Positions 10,476 through 21,880 of a DNA stretch of 64,000 nucleotides are shown here, piece by piece. Source of the DNA: Bartonella vinsonii subsp. arupensis OK-94-513. GTDB lineage: Bacteria > Pseudomonadota > Alphaproteobacteria > Rhizobiales > Rhizobiaceae. The notes below the pieces were generated by a model. The model worked only from the letters and a program-made list of their open reading frames with translations, searched no databases and had not been told where the DNA came from. The first letter of the stretch is position 1, and every line of letters begins with the position of its first letter. A program made the translations under genes and the position numbers. The stretch covers positions 18,299 to 82,298 of the forward strand of contig NZ_JH725038.1 in NCBI RefSeq assembly GCF_000278235.1. The letters run 5' to 3'.

Positions 10476-11435
10476 TCAAATTGTGAAAATCCGCTTTGGT
10501 TTGAACAAGCTTTTATCGAGGGAACCTATAGCAAGAAGTTGTCCTTTGTAGGTGACACAAATCTCATCTTCATCAAGAGGTGCATTGTGAGTACAAAGAG
10601 GTATAGAAGTGCCCATCATGACACGCTGTGCTTGGGTTTCGCTAAGGGTGTAATGAGAGAGGCAATCCAGTGCAGCACCTGTTTCAATTAAAAGTGCATC
10701 AAGTGTTGAAAAATTTCTTTTAGGAGAAACATCATTTTCATTTGTTGCATTTTTATCCAGTGCTACCGCTTTTAGTTCATCCCACGTGATGAGATCATCT
10801 TCACAAAAGGGAGCCACTGCGATACGTCTTAAATGAGCAATATGCCCATAACAACCAAGATCACGTCCCATATCGCGTGCTAAGGAACGTACATAGGTTC
10901 CTTTTCCGCAGGTTATTTCAAAGAGTGAACATTCTTTGCTAGGAGATTCTATTAATTTAAAAGTTTCTATTTCCACTTGGCGCGGTGGAATATTAACAAT
11001 TTCACCTTCGCGGGCTAGATCATAGGCGCGGTTACCAGAAATTTTAATTGCTGAAAATTGTGGGGGTGTTTGTAAAATAACGCCTGTATATTGAGGAAGA
11101 AGAGCGAGTATCTCTTCTTGTGTTGGACGTTTGAGAGATGTTTTTGTTATTTCACCCTCGAGATCGTCTGTTGAACGCTCTTCTCCCCAAGCGATTTCAA
11201 AGCGGTAGGTTTTTGTTCCTTGCATCACGTAAGGCACGGTTTTAGTTGCTTCGCCCAATGCAATTGGTAAGAGACCAGAAGCAAGAGGATCCAGCGTTCC
11301 CGCATGTCCTGCTTTTTGCGCATGAAAGAGCCATTTAATTTGTGAAACAGCTTCTGTTGATCTCATTCCTTTGGGTTTATCAAAGATGACCCAACCAGAA
11401 ACAGAACGGCCTTTTTTTTTACGTTGCCGTGCCAT
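10476..11435 (-). CDS. truB: tRNA pseudouridine(55) synthase TruB
   Basis: Isomerises uridine 55 in the T-loop of tRNAs. The catalytic block [22 protein letters not shown] carries the nucleophile Asp49, and the [15 protein letters not shown] segment is also family-typical. I chose ATG at 11435 (319 aa) over the upstream GTG-type extension because GAGGATTAG lies just before it, and because an earlier start would run into rbfA. The gap to the rbfA stop is 4 nt. The C-terminus has the usual short RNA-binding extension. Confidence 0.95.
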   Translation of the reverse strand: MARQRKKKGRSVSGWVIFDKPKGMRSTEAVSQIKWLFHAQKAGHAGTLDPLASGLLPIALGEATKTVPYVMQGTKTYRFEIAWGEERSTDDLEGEITKTSLKRPTQEEILALLPQYTGVILQTPPQFSAIKISGNRAYDLAREGEIVNIPPRQVEIETFKLIESPSKECSLFEITCGKGTYVRSLARDMGRDLGCYGHIAHLRRIAVAPFCEDDLITWDELKAVALDKNATNENDVSPKRNFSTLDALLIETGAALDCLSHYTLSETQAQRVMMGTSIPLCTHNAPLDEDEICVTYKGQLLAIGSLDKSLFKPKRIFTI

Positions 11436-11439
11436 ATTT

Positions 11440-11847
11440 CTAATCCTCAATTTTATCACTATGGTGAAGATCGCGTGCGACCTCAGGTAAGCGAAGTAGG
11501 GTATCGATTTTTAAAAAATTATCAAAACTACTATCAAGTCGAAAACGCAGTTCAGGCATATATTTCATTTGTCGCAATGCATGACTGATTTCCCCACGGA
11601 TAAAGCGGCTATGTTTATTGAGTATATCAACGACACAACCATGAGATGCACTTTTGAGAGTACTGAGGGGAGAAACAAAGCAGGTAGCAATTTTTAAATC
11701 TGCTGACATGCGCACTTCCGAGACAGAAATCACCATGTTTTTCAAGGCATCCTCGAGTAAAATGCCACGCTGTAGTACATGGGATACTGCGTGGCGGACT
11801 TGCTCTCCTACTCTGAGTTGACGTTGTGATGGCCCTGTATTTTTCAT
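11440..11847 (-). CDS. rbfA: Ribosome-binding factor A
   Basis: Late 30S maturation factor with a single KH-like domain, which acts near helix 1 of 16S rRNA. The 135-aa length fits, and [14 protein letters not shown] at the N-terminus and [25 protein letters not shown] in the core are recognisable. It lies between infB and truB, its standard place, 126 nt downstream of infB and 4 nt before truB. Confidence 0.95.
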   Translation of the reverse strand: MKNTGPSQRQLRVGEQVRHAVSHVLQRGILLEDALKNMVISVSEVRMSADLKIATCFVSPLSTLKSASHGCVVDILNKHSRFIRGEISHALRQMKYMPELRFRLDSSFDNFLKIDTLLRLPEVARDLHHSDKIED

Positions 11848-11973
11848 CGAAATCTTATCCTTGTTACAATCACTTTTCTTTTGATCATCTTAAAAGATTT
11901 AAAAAGAACAAAGCACTTGCACATAAAATTCAATAACTTTTTTCATTTTTAGGAATAAAGCCATTAAATTATT

Positions 11974-14499
11974 TTATAATGTGCGATTAATATGTTCGAT
12001 GCGGAAAGTTTCAATGATGTCTCCTGCGCGCATATCTTCATAGTTTTCGAATGCTATTCCACATTCTTGCCCACTCTGCACTTCATTGACTTCATCTTTA
12101 AAGCGCTTGAGTGTTTTTAGTTTCCCTTCGTGAATAACAATATTATCACGGATAAGGCGAACACCAGCGCCCCGTTCTATTTTACCTTCTGTCACACGAC
12201 AACCAGCAACTTTTCCAATTTTTGTAATATTAAAGACTTCCAGAATTTCAGCATTACCAAGGAAAGTCTCACGCTGTTCTGGTGAGAGCAACCCTGACAT
12301 AGCGGCTTTTATGTCGTCAACAAGATCGTAGATGATGTTGTAATAGCGAATTTCAATTCCTTGAGTTTTAGCACAATCACGTGCTTGTTTATTGGCGCGA
12401 ACATTAAAACCAATGACAGCTGAGTGAGAAGCTTCAGCAAGAGAAATATCACTTTCAGTGATACCTCCGGCACCAGAATGCACAATACGTGCACGGACTT
12501 CCTCATTCCCCAGCTTTTCTAATGCTGAAGCGATTGCTTCAATTGACCCTTGTACATCTCCTTTAATAATAAGAGGAAATTCTTTAACACCAGTGGTTTG
12601 TAATCTGGTCATCATTTGTTCGAGAGAACCACGAGACCCCGTTTGTCGAGCGACAGCTTTATCACGTGCTAATCGCTGACGGTATTCAGAAATTTCGCGT
12701 GCTTTTGCTTCATGAGTAACAACAGCAAATCTATCACCAGCTTGTGGTGTTCCCTGCATACCTAAAATTTCAATGGGTGTAGAAGGAACGGCTTCTTTAA
12801 TATGACGACCATGGTCATCAATCAAAGCGCGTACGCGTCCCCATTCATTACCAGCAACGATAATATCAGAGGGATGCAACGTTCCTTTTTGCACAAGAAC
12901 TGTTGCAACAGATCCACGTCCTCGATCCAGTTTAGCTTCAATGACCACGCCTTCTGCTGTCCGTTGAGGATCTGCTTTTAGATCAAGAATTTCAGCTTGA
13001 AGGAGAATAGCTTCGAGAAGTTTATCAAGATTTTGACCAGTTTTAGCAGAAACTTCAACTTCCAAAGTTTCTCCACCCATGGTTTCAACAAACACTTCAT
13101 GTTGTAGAAGTTCTGTACGCACTTTTTGAGCATCAGCAGCTGGTTTATCAATTTTGTTGATAGCAACAATAATGGGCACACCAGCAGCTTTGGCATGATT
13201 GATTGATTCAATCGTTTGCGGCATGACACTATCATCAGCAGCTACAACGAGAACAGCAATATCTGTAACACGCGCTCCACGAGCACGCATCGCTGTGAAG
13301 GCGGCATGTCCAGGTGTATCAATAAAGGTAATTTTTTGACCATTTTGTTCCACTTGATAAGCACCAATATGCTGTGTAATCCCACCGGCTTCACCAGAAA
13401 CAACATTTGCTTTTCGAATAGCATCAAGAAGAGAAGTTTTTCCGTGGTCGACATGGCCCATAATTGTTACGACAGGCGGACGCGGCTGCATTTTCTGAGG
13501 ATTATCAGCTATATTAAAGATGCCTTCTTCTACGTCAGATTCTAAAACACGTTTGACAGTGTGTCCAAATTCAACAGCGATGAGCTCAGCAACATCGGCA
13601 TCAATAACATCGCCTGGTTTCATCATTTGTCCCTGTTTCATGAGGAATTTAATCACATCAACAGAGCGTTCAGTCATACGCTGTGCAAGTTCTTGAATCG
13701 TAATGGTTTCAGGAAGAACAACTTCACGAGAAATTTTTTCCCTTGGTTCTTGGTTTTGTGCACGTTTAAATTTTTCCTGCCTGCGACGCATAGCAGCCAT
13801 TGAACGTCCACGCGCGCTTCCTTCTTCATCCAGAGCACTATGAAGGGTTAGCTTTCCACGACGTCGTTCATCAGCACCTTTCACAACTTTAGGTGCACGC
13901 GCTTCTAATTTAGCAGGGTTAGCGCGTCGGCTATGTCGATCATCTTCTTTATTTTCATCTGCTTTACGTTTTTCGATGACAGTTGTATTTTTAGGTGGAA
14001 TAGGGATATCAATTGGTTCTATGAAGGAGGGAGTGGAAGGAGAAGGCGCAGATTGTTCTGGTTGACTTTCTTCTTCTTGATGTATTTTTGTTTCTTGAAT
14101 TGACTGCTGTAAACTTTCTTCACGTTCTTTTGCTCGTCTTGCTTCTTCTTCAGCTAGTTCACGTGTTATTTTTTCTTGGATATGTGCTTCTTCTAATGCA
14201 CGAAGTCTCGCTTGCATTTCAGCAGATGAGAGATTGCTTTTATTAGCGACGGGCTCATGGGGTTTTGCTTCTTCGAATCGAGGTTTAGAACGTTGAGAAG
14301 CCACATGAGGTTTTGTAATTGGCTGTTGTATTTCAACTTTTTCGTCAGGACGCGTGATTTTGCGTCGTTTAGTTTCGACAACCACAGCTTTTGTACGGCC
14401 ATGGCTGAAATTTTGTTTGACCGTACCTGTTTCTAGGACTGACCGCTTTAAGGTTAGTGTCCTCTTGACTGTTATCTTGTCGTTATTCTTTTCACTCAT
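11974..14499 (-). CDS. infB: Translation initiation factor IF-2
   Basis: GTPase that brings initiator tRNA to the 30S subunit. Residues 1-250 are the charged, low-complexity N-terminal region with a coiled-coil-like stretch (about 90-145). The G domain follows, with G1 GHVDHGKT at 348-355, G3 DTPGHAAF and G4 NKID. Domains II-IV follow, with the fMet-tRNA-binding C-terminal domain ending near residue 841. At 841 aa it is typical for alphaproteobacteria. Its start overlaps the stop of the YlxR-like gene by 4 nt (ATGA). Confidence 0.97.
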   Translation of the reverse strand: MSEKNNDKITVKRTLTLKRSVLETGTVKQNFSHGRTKAVVVETKRRKITRPDEKVEIQQPITKPHVASQRSKPRFEEAKPHEPVANKSNLSSAEMQARLRALEEAHIQEKITRELAEEEARRAKEREESLQQSIQETKIHQEEESQPEQSAPSPSTPSFIEPIDIPIPPKNTTVIEKRKADENKEDDRHSRRANPAKLEARAPKVVKGADERRRGKLTLHSALDEEGSARGRSMAAMRRRQEKFKRAQNQEPREKISREVVLPETITIQELAQRMTERSVDVIKFLMKQGQMMKPGDVIDADVAELIAVEFGHTVKRVLESDVEEGIFNIADNPQKMQPRPPVVTIMGHVDHGKTSLLDAIRKANVVSGEAGGITQHIGAYQVEQNGQKITFIDTPGHAAFTAMRARGARVTDIAVLVVAADDSVMPQTIESINHAKAAGVPIIVAINKIDKPAADAQKVRTELLQHEVFVETMGGETLEVEVSAKTGQNLDKLLEAILLQAEILDLKADPQRTAEGVVIEAKLDRGRGSVATVLVQKGTLHPSDIIVAGNEWGRVRALIDDHGRHIKEAVPSTPIEILGMQGTPQAGDRFAVVTHEAKAREISEYRQRLARDKAVARQTGSRGSLEQMMTRLQTTGVKEFPLIIKGDVQGSIEAIASALEKLGNEEVRARIVHSGAGGITESDISLAEASHSAVIGFNVRANKQARDCAKTQGIEIRYYNIIYDLVDDIKAAMSGLLSPEQRETFLGNAEILEVFNITKIGKVAGCRVTEGKIERGAGVRLIRDNIVIHEGKLKTLKRFKDEVNEVQSGQECGIAFENYEDMRAGDIIETFRIEHINRTL

Positions 14500-15131
14500 T
14501 GTATTTCCTTCACGGCTTGTGCCGTTCTCTCACCAGGCTTGCTGTGCGTGTTATCACGATAGGCGAGCAGTTTATTTATCGTTTTGAGAAATCCTTCAGC
14601 AGCTTTGGTGTCCAATAAGGCGGCATGCATGACAGGATTAGCGCCAAAAGCCACCCGCATTTCATCACTTGTAAATAAAGATATGTTTTTTATATTTCGT
14701 CTTGTTTGTTGTTGTATTGTATGGATGGCTTGTGCAATTTTGCGCTTTCCATCTTCTGTAGCTTCTTTAGCGTGAAGTACGAGAATAACTTGACCAGAAC
14801 GGATAGCAGCATCCACTTTTGTTGCCCCCATGACAATGGCGCCGGCTTTTCGCGCCATGGAAAGGCTTGAAAGAGCGGCTTTTAGCAAAAGCGTATCAAC
14901 AATATGCGCAAGATTTTGTGCAACCTCAACATCTATCTTAAATTTTTTCTTAAAAGCATTCTGTTTGATTGCTGTTTCAATGGCAGAATGGTGAGCAGAA
15001 ACCCAAACGCCACGCCCAGGCAAATTGGATTTCAGATCAGGGACAATTTGATTATTGGGACCAATAACAAAACGGATCAGCGTTTCTGCTGAAGCATTTT
15101 TTCTTGTCACAATGCAGGTCCGTTCATTCAT
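14496..15131 (-). CDS. YlxR-like RNA-binding protein with L7Ae-like domain (DUF448)
   Basis: Nucleic-acid-binding protein of the nusA-infB operon. Residues 1-80 form the YlxR/DUF448 domain (RTCIVTRK at the start, LPGRGVWVS in the middle). Residues 90-190 resemble the L7Ae/L30e RNA-binding fold ([25 protein letters not shown]). The fused form is common in alphaproteobacteria. Its ATG directly follows the nusA stop and its stop overlaps the infB start by 4 nt, so translation is coupled on both sides. The precise role is not established in this group. Confidence 0.9.
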   Translation of the reverse strand: MNERTCIVTRKNASAETLIRFVIGPNNQIVPDLKSNLPGRGVWVSAHHSAIETAIKQNAFKKKFKIDVEVAQNLAHIVDTLLLKAALSSLSMARKAGAIVMGATKVDAAIRSGQVILVLHAKEATEDGKRKIAQAIHTIQQQTRRNIKNISLFTSDEMRVAFGANPVMHAALLDTKAAEGFLKTINKLLAYRDNTHSKPGERTAQAVKEIQ

Positions 15132-16763
15132 TTAAACTGTATCCACGTTCAAATTATCACTTTTTTCATCTTTTGCAGAGCTTTCATTTTCTGCAGGTGT
15201 TTCTGTAACAAGATCAGCTTGCTCTATCCAACCTGCTTGCACACGCGCTGCTAAAATCATAGCTTCTGCATCAGCACGTGTAATATCAAATGGGGTCAGG
15301 ATACCAGAAAAACTCTGTGTTTGACCTTCTTTACGTTCTCTCCAGCCAACCAAATCATCGACTGCATAACCAGCAAAATCTTCTATTGTTTTTACACCAT
15401 CTTCGCCAATAGCAACCAACATAGCACTTGTCAGTCCAGGAATTGCTCGCAATTCATCAGAAACACCGAGTTCTTTGCGCTTTTCATCAAGCTCTTTTTC
15501 TTTATGTTCGAGATGTTCGCGTGCGCGGCTTTGGATTTCAGCAGCAGTTTCATGATCAAAACCATCAATGGAGGCAATTTCTTCGAGATCAATATAGGCG
15601 ATTTCCTCAATAGAAGAAAAACCTTCTGATGCCATAACCTGCCCAATCATCTCATCAACATCTAGGGATTCCATGAACAATTTACTACGTTCGGTAAATT
15701 CTTTTTGACGGTTTTCAGATTCTTCCTGTTCCGTTAAAATATCAATATTCCACCCTGTTAATTGTGAAGCTAAGCGAACATTTTGTCCACGACGACCAAT
15801 GGCAAGACTGAGCTGGTCGTCAGGTACGACGACTTCGATACGTTCCGCATCTTCATCGAGAACAACTTTCGAAACTTCAGCCGGTTGTAGTGCATTGACA
15901 ATAAATGTTGCAGCATCAGGAGACCAAGGAATAATATCAATTTTTTCACCTTGTAATTCTGCAACAACAGCCTGAACACGGCTTCCTCGCATTCCAACAC
16001 ACGCTCCAACAGGATCAATGGAACCATCGCGTGAGACAACAGCAATTTTAGCACGTGAACCTGGATCGCGGGCAACGGATTTAATTTCTATAATACCATC
16101 ATAGATTTCCGGTACTTCCATAGTAAAAAGTTTCACCATAAATTGAGGATGTGTACGCGAAAGGAAAATTTGCGGACCGCGCGATTCACGATGCACATCA
16201 TTGACAAAGGCACGAATACGATCTCCATAGCGAAAAGATTCACGTGGAATTAATTCATCACGGCGCACGATAGCTTCACCACGACCTAAATCAACGATCA
16301 CATTGCCATATTCCACACGTTTTACTGTACCAGAAATAATTTCACCAATTTTATTTTTAAATTCTTCATATTGCTGATCACGCTCTGCATCACGTACCTT
16401 TTGGACAATAACTTGTTTAGCAGATTGTGCTGCGATACGTCCAAAGTCCATAGGAGGTAAAAGATCAGCAAAAAAATCACCAATTTTTGCATCTTCTTGA
16501 CGTTTGAGTGCATCAGTCAAAGTAATTTCGGTGGTATAATCCTCAATAACATCAACAATTTTAAGCAGGCGTTGTAATTTAATTTCACCTGTTTTGGAGT
16601 TTATTTCAGCACGGATATTTGTTTCTTGACCATAACGAGAACGTGCTGCTTTCTGAATAGCATCAGCCATTGCAGAAATGACAATTTCACGATCAATTGA
16701 CTTTTCACGTGCAACAGCATCTGCAATTTGCAGAATTTCAAGCCTGTTAGCGCTTGTAGCCAT
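15132..16763 (-). CDS. nusA: Transcription termination/antitermination factor NusA
   Basis: Binds RNA polymerase and modulates pausing, termination and antitermination. In order: N-terminal polymerase-binding domain (1-125), S1 domain (about 135-200), two KH domains (about 200-345, with [13 protein letters not shown] and [13 protein letters not shown]), then two C-terminal helix-hairpin-helix repeats and an acidic tail. I chose ATG at 16763 (543 aa) because it follows AAGGAG at ideal spacing. A GTG eight codons earlier lacks a Shine-Dalgarno sequence. The gene is followed without a gap by the YlxR-like gene. Confidence 0.97.
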   Translation of the reverse strand: MATSANRLEILQIADAVAREKSIDREIVISAMADAIQKAARSRYGQETNIRAEINSKTGEIKLQRLLKIVDVIEDYTTEITLTDALKRQEDAKIGDFFADLLPPMDFGRIAAQSAKQVIVQKVRDAERDQQYEEFKNKIGEIISGTVKRVEYGNVIVDLGRGEAIVRRDELIPRESFRYGDRIRAFVNDVHRESRGPQIFLSRTHPQFMVKLFTMEVPEIYDGIIEIKSVARDPGSRAKIAVVSRDGSIDPVGACVGMRGSRVQAVVAELQGEKIDIIPWSPDAATFIVNALQPAEVSKVVLDEDAERIEVVVPDDQLSLAIGRRGQNVRLASQLTGWNIDILTEQEESENRQKEFTERSKLFMESLDVDEMIGQVMASEGFSSIEEIAYIDLEEIASIDGFDHETAAEIQSRAREHLEHKEKELDEKRKELGVSDELRAIPGLTSAMLVAIGEDGVKTIEDFAGYAVDDLVGWRERKEGQTQSFSGILTPFDITRADAEAMILAARVQAGWIEQADLVTETPAENESSAKDEKSDNLNVDTV

Positions 16764-16810
16764 CAATTTTCTCCTTCTTTGTGCCACTCGATGGGCATTT
16801 CCCAGTGATA

Positions 16811-17437
16811 TTAATTCTTGTCATTTGATGTTTTTTTCGAGACATGAGAATTATCTTCGGGAATTAATTGTTGACTTAAATCTTTATTTTTTTTCAATGC
16901 GTCGCGAATAAGTTCATCGGTAAGTACCAAATGTGCGTTTGTAATATCACAAAAGGGGATAGAGGTATACATGGCTTCTCCATATGCGGCTTTATCAGTA
17001 TTTAAAATAAATCCGTCTTCTGTGATATTTGTAAGTGTTCCACGGAATTTTCGGCGCCCATCAATTGTTGTTTTGGTTTCAATTTTTGCAAGATGCCCTT
17101 GCCAATGAAAAAAGTCAGATTTTCTTACCAGTGGGCGATCAATACCAGGAGATGAAATTTCTAAGTGATATTTGCGTTCAATAACATTTTGCACGTCAAG
17201 GAGGGGAGAAACAGTTCGACTAACAATTTCACAATCTTCCACGGTCATAGAGCCATCTGCGCGTTCAATCATAATCTGAAGAGTTAAACCATTCAGACCG
17301 AGCAGTTTAACGCGAACTAAACGAAAACCTAAAGGTTTAAGCAATGGTAAGATAAGAGCAGCAACACGCGCCTCAACGCCATCTTCTTCAAAAAGGCGTG
17401 GTTCATCAAGATCACTTATTTTTTCAGTTTCGTTCAT
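16811..17437 (-). CDS. rimP: Ribosome maturation factor RimP
   Basis: Needed for 30S assembly. The core motifs EISSPGIDRPL and the preceding DVQNVIERKYHL are clear, as is the N-terminal VEARVAALILPLL helix. The longest frame starts at 17512, but its first codons read through the metK-trmB terminator (17476-17504). ATG at 17437 (MNETEKISDL, 208 aa) fits family length and alignment, although its Shine-Dalgarno sequence is weak. It opens the rimP-nusA-ylxR-infB operon. The C-terminal tail is charged. Confidence 0.92.
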   Translation of the reverse strand: MNETEKISDLDEPRLFEEDGVEARVAALILPLLKPLGFRLVRVKLLGLNGLTLQIMIERADGSMTVEDCEIVSRTVSPLLDVQNVIERKYHLEISSPGIDRPLVRKSDFFHWQGHLAKIETKTTIDGRRKFRGTLTNITEDGFILNTDKAAYGEAMYTSIPFCDITNAHLVLTDELIRDALKKNKDLSQQLIPEDNSHVSKKTSNDKN

Positions 17438-17475
17438 ACATTTTGTCCAAGTCATTTTCATCAGTTTTATGACAT

Positions 17476-17504
17476 TAAAAAAGAGCGGGTCCAACGGCCC
17501 ACTC
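17476..17504 (-). terminator. Rho-independent terminator of metK-trmB
   Basis: On the minus strand GAGTGGG (from 17504) pairs with CCCGCTC (ending at 17483) and is followed by a T-run at 17476-17482. It separates metK-trmB from the rimP-nusA-infB transcript. Confidence 0.85.
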
Positions 17505-17588
17505 CTCATCATAAGACCAAGAATTTAGCTATTGATACTCTTAAATTCAAAACTTTTCAAGTTGTTTATAAGAAAGGCGTTTTATGAT

Positions 17589-18290
17589 TTATTTTTTGAT
17601 AAAGGTAAGATAGGTAGGTATCCGCCCTTCGCGGAGAGCTTTTGCTTCATAGCGGGTTCCTAACCATAGCGGATAAGGAGTTTTCCAATCCTTAGAGGTT
17701 TCTGCTTCCCACTCAAAATTATTATGTTGTGCACAATGGTAGAGGGTCCAGTTTACATAATCGTCTATGTCGCTAGCAAAGCGAAATTTTTTACCTGTTT
17801 TAAGAACACGAGCGAAACGATTCAGATTTTTTATGTTAATGAAACGGCGTTTCCAATGCTTTTTTTTAGGCCATGGATCAGGATAGAAAAGATCTATTCC
17901 ATCAAGTGATGCATTTGGAAGCCAATCAAGAAGATGTGTAGCATCATCATCATAAAGGCGAATATGGCTTTGATACTTTTTATACTGTTCAAGAGACAGT
18001 AACATTTTTGCCATACCATTGATAAAGGGCTCGATGCCAATAAAACCAGTTTGCGGAAAATGGTCCATTTCATGAAGTAAATGCTCACCTCCACCAAAAC
18101 CAATTTCAAGCCGGACTTCTGTTACTTTATTGGGAAATAGGGATGTTAAGTCGATGGGTGAAGGGGTATTTAAATCAATCTTAAAAGTTGGGAGAAGCGT
18201 GTTTATACGTGCAAGTTGACTGTTTCTTAGGCGTTTTCCTTGTCGGCGACCAAAGAAGGCTTCACGCGTACGTGTATTATGCTCAGTCAT
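17589..18290 (-). CDS. trmB: tRNA (guanine-N7-)-methyltransferase TrmB
   Basis: Makes m7G46 in tRNA using SAM. The SAM-binding [12 protein letters not shown], the family motif [15 protein letters not shown] and the C-terminal [15 protein letters not shown] are all present. At 233 aa it is full length. Its start overlaps the metK stop by 4 nt (ATGA), so the SAM synthetase and this SAM user are translated in sequence. A strong terminator follows about 85 nt after the stop. Confidence 0.96.
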   Translation of the reverse strand: MTEHNTRTREAFFGRRQGKRLRNSQLARINTLLPTFKIDLNTPSPIDLTSLFPNKVTEVRLEIGFGGGEHLLHEMDHFPQTGFIGIEPFINGMAKMLLSLEQYKKYQSHIRLYDDDATHLLDWLPNASLDGIDLFYPDPWPKKKHWKRRFINIKNLNRFARVLKTGKKFRFASDIDDYVNWTLYHCAQHNNFEWEAETSKDWKTPYPLWLGTRYEAKALREGRIPTYLTFIKK

Positions 18291-19555
18291 GACATTTTAA
18301 TCATTTTGTGAAGGGTTTCGATAAGATCGGTTTTTTCCCACGAAAATGAACCATCAAGTTGTGGCTTACGCCCAAAATGGCCATAGGCGGCTGTTTTGGT
18401 ATAAATAGGTTTATTAAGGTCAAGATGTTTTCTAATGCCAGTTGGTGAAAGGTCCATTATTTTGCGAATAGCTGCTTCGAGAATTTTCTCATCGACTTTT
18501 CCTGTTCCATGGAGATTAAGATAAATAGATAAGGGTTGTGCGATGCCAATTGCATAAGAGAGTTGAATGGTGCATCGATCTGCTAAATCAGCCGCAACAA
18601 TATTCTTAGCGAGATAGCGTGCAGCATAGGCTGCAGAACGATCGACTTTTGTCGTATCTTTGCCTGAAAAAGCGCCTCCACCATGAGGAGCAGCGCCTCC
18701 ATAAGTATCAACAATAATTTTGCGCCCCGTTAATCCGGCATCGCTTTGAGGACCACCGATAACAAATTTCCCTGTTGGATTAATGTACCAACTGCATTGA
18801 TCAGAAATGGGGATATCATGCAAAGCTTGACGAATATAGGGTTCGACCACTGTACGTACTTTATTGGAATCCCAACTTTCATCTAAATGTTGTGTTGAAA
18901 GAACGATAGAGGTCACCTCTATGGGTTTTCCATTTTTATACCGTATTGTTATTTGGCTTTTGGCATCTGGTCCTAATTTTCCAGTTTCTCCTTCCTTTTT
19001 ATGGCGCGCAGCTGCAAGAAGTTTGAGAATTTTATGCGCATAATAAATGGGTGCTGGCATGAGTTCAGGTGTTTCACGGCAAGCATATCCAAACATGATA
19101 CCTTGATCACCTGCTCCTTCTTCACCATGCCGGTCCATGGCGTTATCAACTCCACGTGCAATATCAGTTGATTGAGGGCGTAGAAGAACATCAATTTTAA
19201 CAGTTTTCCAATGGAATCCGGTTTGTTCATAGCCAATTGCACGGATAGCACGACGCGCTACTGCACGAAAACGAGTAGGATTAATGAGAGGGCAACCAGT
19301 TTCATCGTAGATGATTTCTTTATTTTTATCTCTTTTTAAAAGTGTATCAGGAACACGCACTTCACCGGCAATAACAACACGGTTTACACTTACGAGGGTT
19401 TCACAAGCGATTCGTACAATCCATGGATCTGTACCGGTTTTTTGTGCTTCTTTATAAACCATATCAACGATTTCATCAGAAATACGATCACAGATTTTGT
19501 CAGGATGCCCTTCCGATACCGATTCACTCGTAAAAAGATAATCTTGATGCGGCAT
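18287..19555 (-). CDS. metK: S-adenosylmethionine synthetase
   Basis: Forms SAM from methionine and ATP. The N-terminal [13 protein letters not shown], the central [12 protein letters not shown] and the phosphate-binding [16 protein letters not shown] block are all present. I chose ATG at 19555 (422 aa) because AAGGAG lies 5 nt before it and the protein then starts at the conserved position; a longer frame from 19582 has no support. It is cotranscribed with trmB. The leader upstream holds an inverted repeat listed separately. Confidence 0.97.
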   Translation of the reverse strand: MPHQDYLFTSESVSEGHPDKICDRISDEIVDMVYKEAQKTGTDPWIVRIACETLVSVNRVVIAGEVRVPDTLLKRDKNKEIIYDETGCPLINPTRFRAVARRAIRAIGYEQTGFHWKTVKIDVLLRPQSTDIARGVDNAMDRHGEEGAGDQGIMFGYACRETPELMPAPIYYAHKILKLLAAARHKKEGETGKLGPDAKSQITIRYKNGKPIEVTSIVLSTQHLDESWDSNKVRTVVEPYIRQALHDIPISDQCSWYINPTGKFVIGGPQSDAGLTGRKIIVDTYGGAAPHGGGAFSGKDTTKVDRSAAYAARYLAKNIVAADLADRCTIQLSYAIGIAQPLSIYLNLHGTGKVDEKILEAAIRKIMDLSPTGIRKHLDLNKPIYTKTAAYGHFGRKPQLDGSFSWEKTDLIETLHKMIKMS

Positions 19556-19613
19556 AGGAACTCCTTCAAAAAAGAAAACCAACAGTTATGAATCGTCTAT
19601 TAAAGTTGCCCCT

Positions 19614-19635
19614 ATTTGCCAATACAACGGCAAAT
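19614..19635 (-). other. Inverted repeat in the metK leader
   Basis: The arms ATTTGCC and GGCAAAT enclose an 8-nt loop about 60 nt upstream of the metK start, between the Xre gene and metK. It lacks a T-run, so it is a poor terminator. It does not match the SAM-II core I remember. It could be a leader structure or an operator. Confidence 0.35.
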
Positions 19636-19685
19636 CGTCAATGCTGATTTATAAGATAAGTGAGAGAAAAGATAGAATTTTTATT

Positions 19686-20099
19686 TTATAGCTTATTTGT
19701 CATATCTTCTTCAGAAAGTGCTTTTGCCAAATCAATAATTTTTCGGCGCACTTTAGCGTCAGATATATTCGTAAAAGCACGCATGAGCTGGATTCCTTCA
19801 CTGCTAGAGCAAAAATCCATAAAATCATTATCGCTTTCAGCAAAACCTTCTACATGTTGTGTATTAAGGCCTTTATCAAAAAAATAAGAAACAGGAACAT
19901 CCATAATTTCTGCAATTGCTTGAAGACGACTTGCGCCAATACGATTTGTACCTTTTTCATATTTCTGGATTTGCTGGAAAGTGATGCCTAGTTTTTCACC
20001 TAGCTTCTCTTGAGTAAGTCCTAAAATATTACGACGTAAACGAATACGGGTTCCAACATAGACATCTATAGGATCGGGTTTTTTTCTAGTTTCAGTCAT
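19686..20099 (-). CDS. Xre-family transcriptional regulator
   Basis: 137-aa DNA-binding protein. An HTH_3 domain spans about residues 14-70 (RIRLRRNILGLTQEKLGEKL, then FQQIQKYEKG as recognition helix). A short C-terminal part with YFFD follows. ATG at 20099 is preceded by AAAGAG; the upstream TTG/CTG-type extension is unlikely. This family sits between lnt and metK in many rhizobia. Related alphaproteobacterial proteins act in development and cell-cycle control, but its targets here are unknown. Confidence 0.85.
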   Translation of the reverse strand: MTETRKKPDPIDVYVGTRIRLRRNILGLTQEKLGEKLGITFQQIQKYEKGTNRIGASRLQAIAEIMDVPVSYFFDKGLNTQHVEGFAESDNDFMDFCSSSEGIQLMRAFTNISDAKVRRKIIDLAKALSEEDMTNKL

Positions 20100-20245
20100 A
20101 ATGCAACTCTTTATTTCCAGCACTCTGCTTCTAAACCAACATCAGATTTATGTGAGGTTGGTTTATCATATAATTAAAATAATATGTAACATTTTTTCCC
20201 AATATTACTGGTATGCGCAACACAATACTGTACTTGGGCATCTGA

Positions 20246-21880
20246 TCACTTAAACTGTTTTGTAGAACCAAAACCGATACGGCACAATAGCATAAGAAGG
20301 AATAAGATAAAAGTAGAGAATATTCTATATTCATTGCTTCCTATGGGGGTAACGGGTGATGGGATTTGTGAATCAAGAACGCCAACAGCATTTTGCCGAA
20401 GAGCTACAATGATTCGTCCATAAGAATCAATAACCGCCGATATTCCATTATTGGCTGCTCGGATTATGGGAATTCCCAGTTCAATGGCACGAAGCTGTGT
20501 TTGTTGAAGATGTTGATATGGTCCAGGTGTTGCTCCGAACCATGCATCATTTGTAACATTAATGATTGCTTGTGGAGGGGAACCTTCAAAAGTCATTTCA
20601 TTGGGAAATATTGCTTCATAACAAATCAGCGGTAGATAAGAAAAACCGTTTGGTATCGTAACAGTTTTGCGCATACTAGCAGCACTATATCCACCAATAT
20701 TATCAGCAAGGATACGTAATCCAATTTTTTTCAAGAAATTCTCATAGGGAAGATATTCACCAAAAGGCACTAGGTGGAGTTTATCAGAAGTCTTTAAAAT
20801 ATCACCTTCAGCATTGATGGCTGCAATTGTATTAAAATATTGTGTTTGTTCATGAGAAGGATCGTCATTGGCGCGTATAGCTCCAATAATAGCCCATTGT
20901 TGGGGCTTGAGAAGAGAGGCAATGCGCATTGTTATATCAGAGTTCTCATCGAGAAGGTAAGGAAGAGATGCTTCAGGCCATATGATAAAGTCTGGTTCTG
21001 GATTTTTTTCGGCTGTTGGTATTGCACTTAGATTCATATGAGTTTCGAATATAGCTTCCCGTGTAGTATTGTTTAATTTTATGTTTTGCGGGATAGAAGG
21101 TTGGACAATACGCACCCAATAATTTCTTTTTTGATCATCAGAGGTATTTGGCATGCTGTTGAGGCGGTAAAATCCAAAGCCAATGTGGATGAATATAAGC
21201 GATAAGCAGAGAGAAAGTGCGATTTTCTTTTTTTCATTCGTTAATAAAACAGTTGGTAAACTGTAGACTAAGACAGCAAGAATATTCATTCCGTAAAGTC
21301 CAACGATTGCATCAGATTGCATGAGCATTGGGGTTGGCATTGCTGTATAACCAAGAGAATTCCATGGAAATCCTGTGAATAAGAATGCGCGCAACCACTC
21401 TGCTAATCCTAGCGCAAAAGCCAAGACAAAGAAGCGTGCTATTCCTTTTGTCCATAATAAACCGACAATAAAACCAGAAAAAAACCAATAAAGAGAAAGG
21501 TAGAGAGGCGGGCCTAAAATAGCAAACGGTACCGCCCAACCAAAAGAAACCGGATCAATTAATAAGGCACTACACAACCACCAAAGATTACAGGTAAAAT
21601 AACTAAAGCCAAAGACACCACAGCTTAGAGCGTAGGTAAGAAAGCGCTTTTTATTGTTCTGGATAGTACGGATTGAGTCAAGGAGAACAATAAAGATGGG
21701 AAAAGTTAAAAAGCACAGAGGTGTCAAATAAAAAGGTGGAAGTGCAAAAGAAGTAAAGGCACCACAGAGAAACACCCATATTTGTCGTTTCCAACCGGTA
21801 ACAGAAAACAAGAAAAGTGTAAAATTGCTTAGAAAGGATTGATTATTTTTTAGGGATGGCATTGTTTTCAAAATTTTCAT
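20246..21880 (-). CDS. lnt: Apolipoprotein N-acyltransferase
   Basis: Adds the third acyl chain to the N-terminal cysteine of lipoproteins in the inner membrane. Several hydrophobic segments fill residues 30-235. The nitrilase-like domain follows, with the catalytic triad at Glu303 (WPEAS), Lys367 (DKLHLVPFGE) and Cys420 (ICYE). One final membrane segment lies near 518-538. The start overlaps the preceding CBS gene by about 38 nt. ATG at 21862 would shorten this to 20 nt, and neither start has a strong ribosome-binding site. Confidence 0.95.
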   Translation of the reverse strand: MKILKTMPSLKNNQSFLSNFTLFLFSVTGWKRQIWVFLCGAFTSFALPPFYLTPLCFLTFPIFIVLLDSIRTIQNNKKRFLTYALSCGVFGFSYFTCNLWWLCSALLIDPVSFGWAVPFAILGPPLYLSLYWFFSGFIVGLLWTKGIARFFVLAFALGLAEWLRAFLFTGFPWNSLGYTAMPTPMLMQSDAIVGLYGMNILAVLVYSLPTVLLTNEKKKIALSLCLSLIFIHIGFGFYRLNSMPNTSDDQKRNYWVRIVQPSIPQNIKLNNTTREAIFETHMNLSAIPTAEKNPEPDFIIWPEASLPYLLDENSDITMRIASLLKPQQWAIIGAIRANDDPSHEQTQYFNTIAAINAEGDILKTSDKLHLVPFGEYLPYENFLKKIGLRILADNIGGYSAASMRKTVTIPNGFSYLPLICYEAIFPNEMTFEGSPPQAIINVTNDAWFGATPGPYQHLQQTQLRAIELGIPIIRAANNGISAVIDSYGRIIVALRQNAVGVLDSQIPSPVTPIGSNEYRIFSTFILFLLMLLCRIGFGSTKQFK

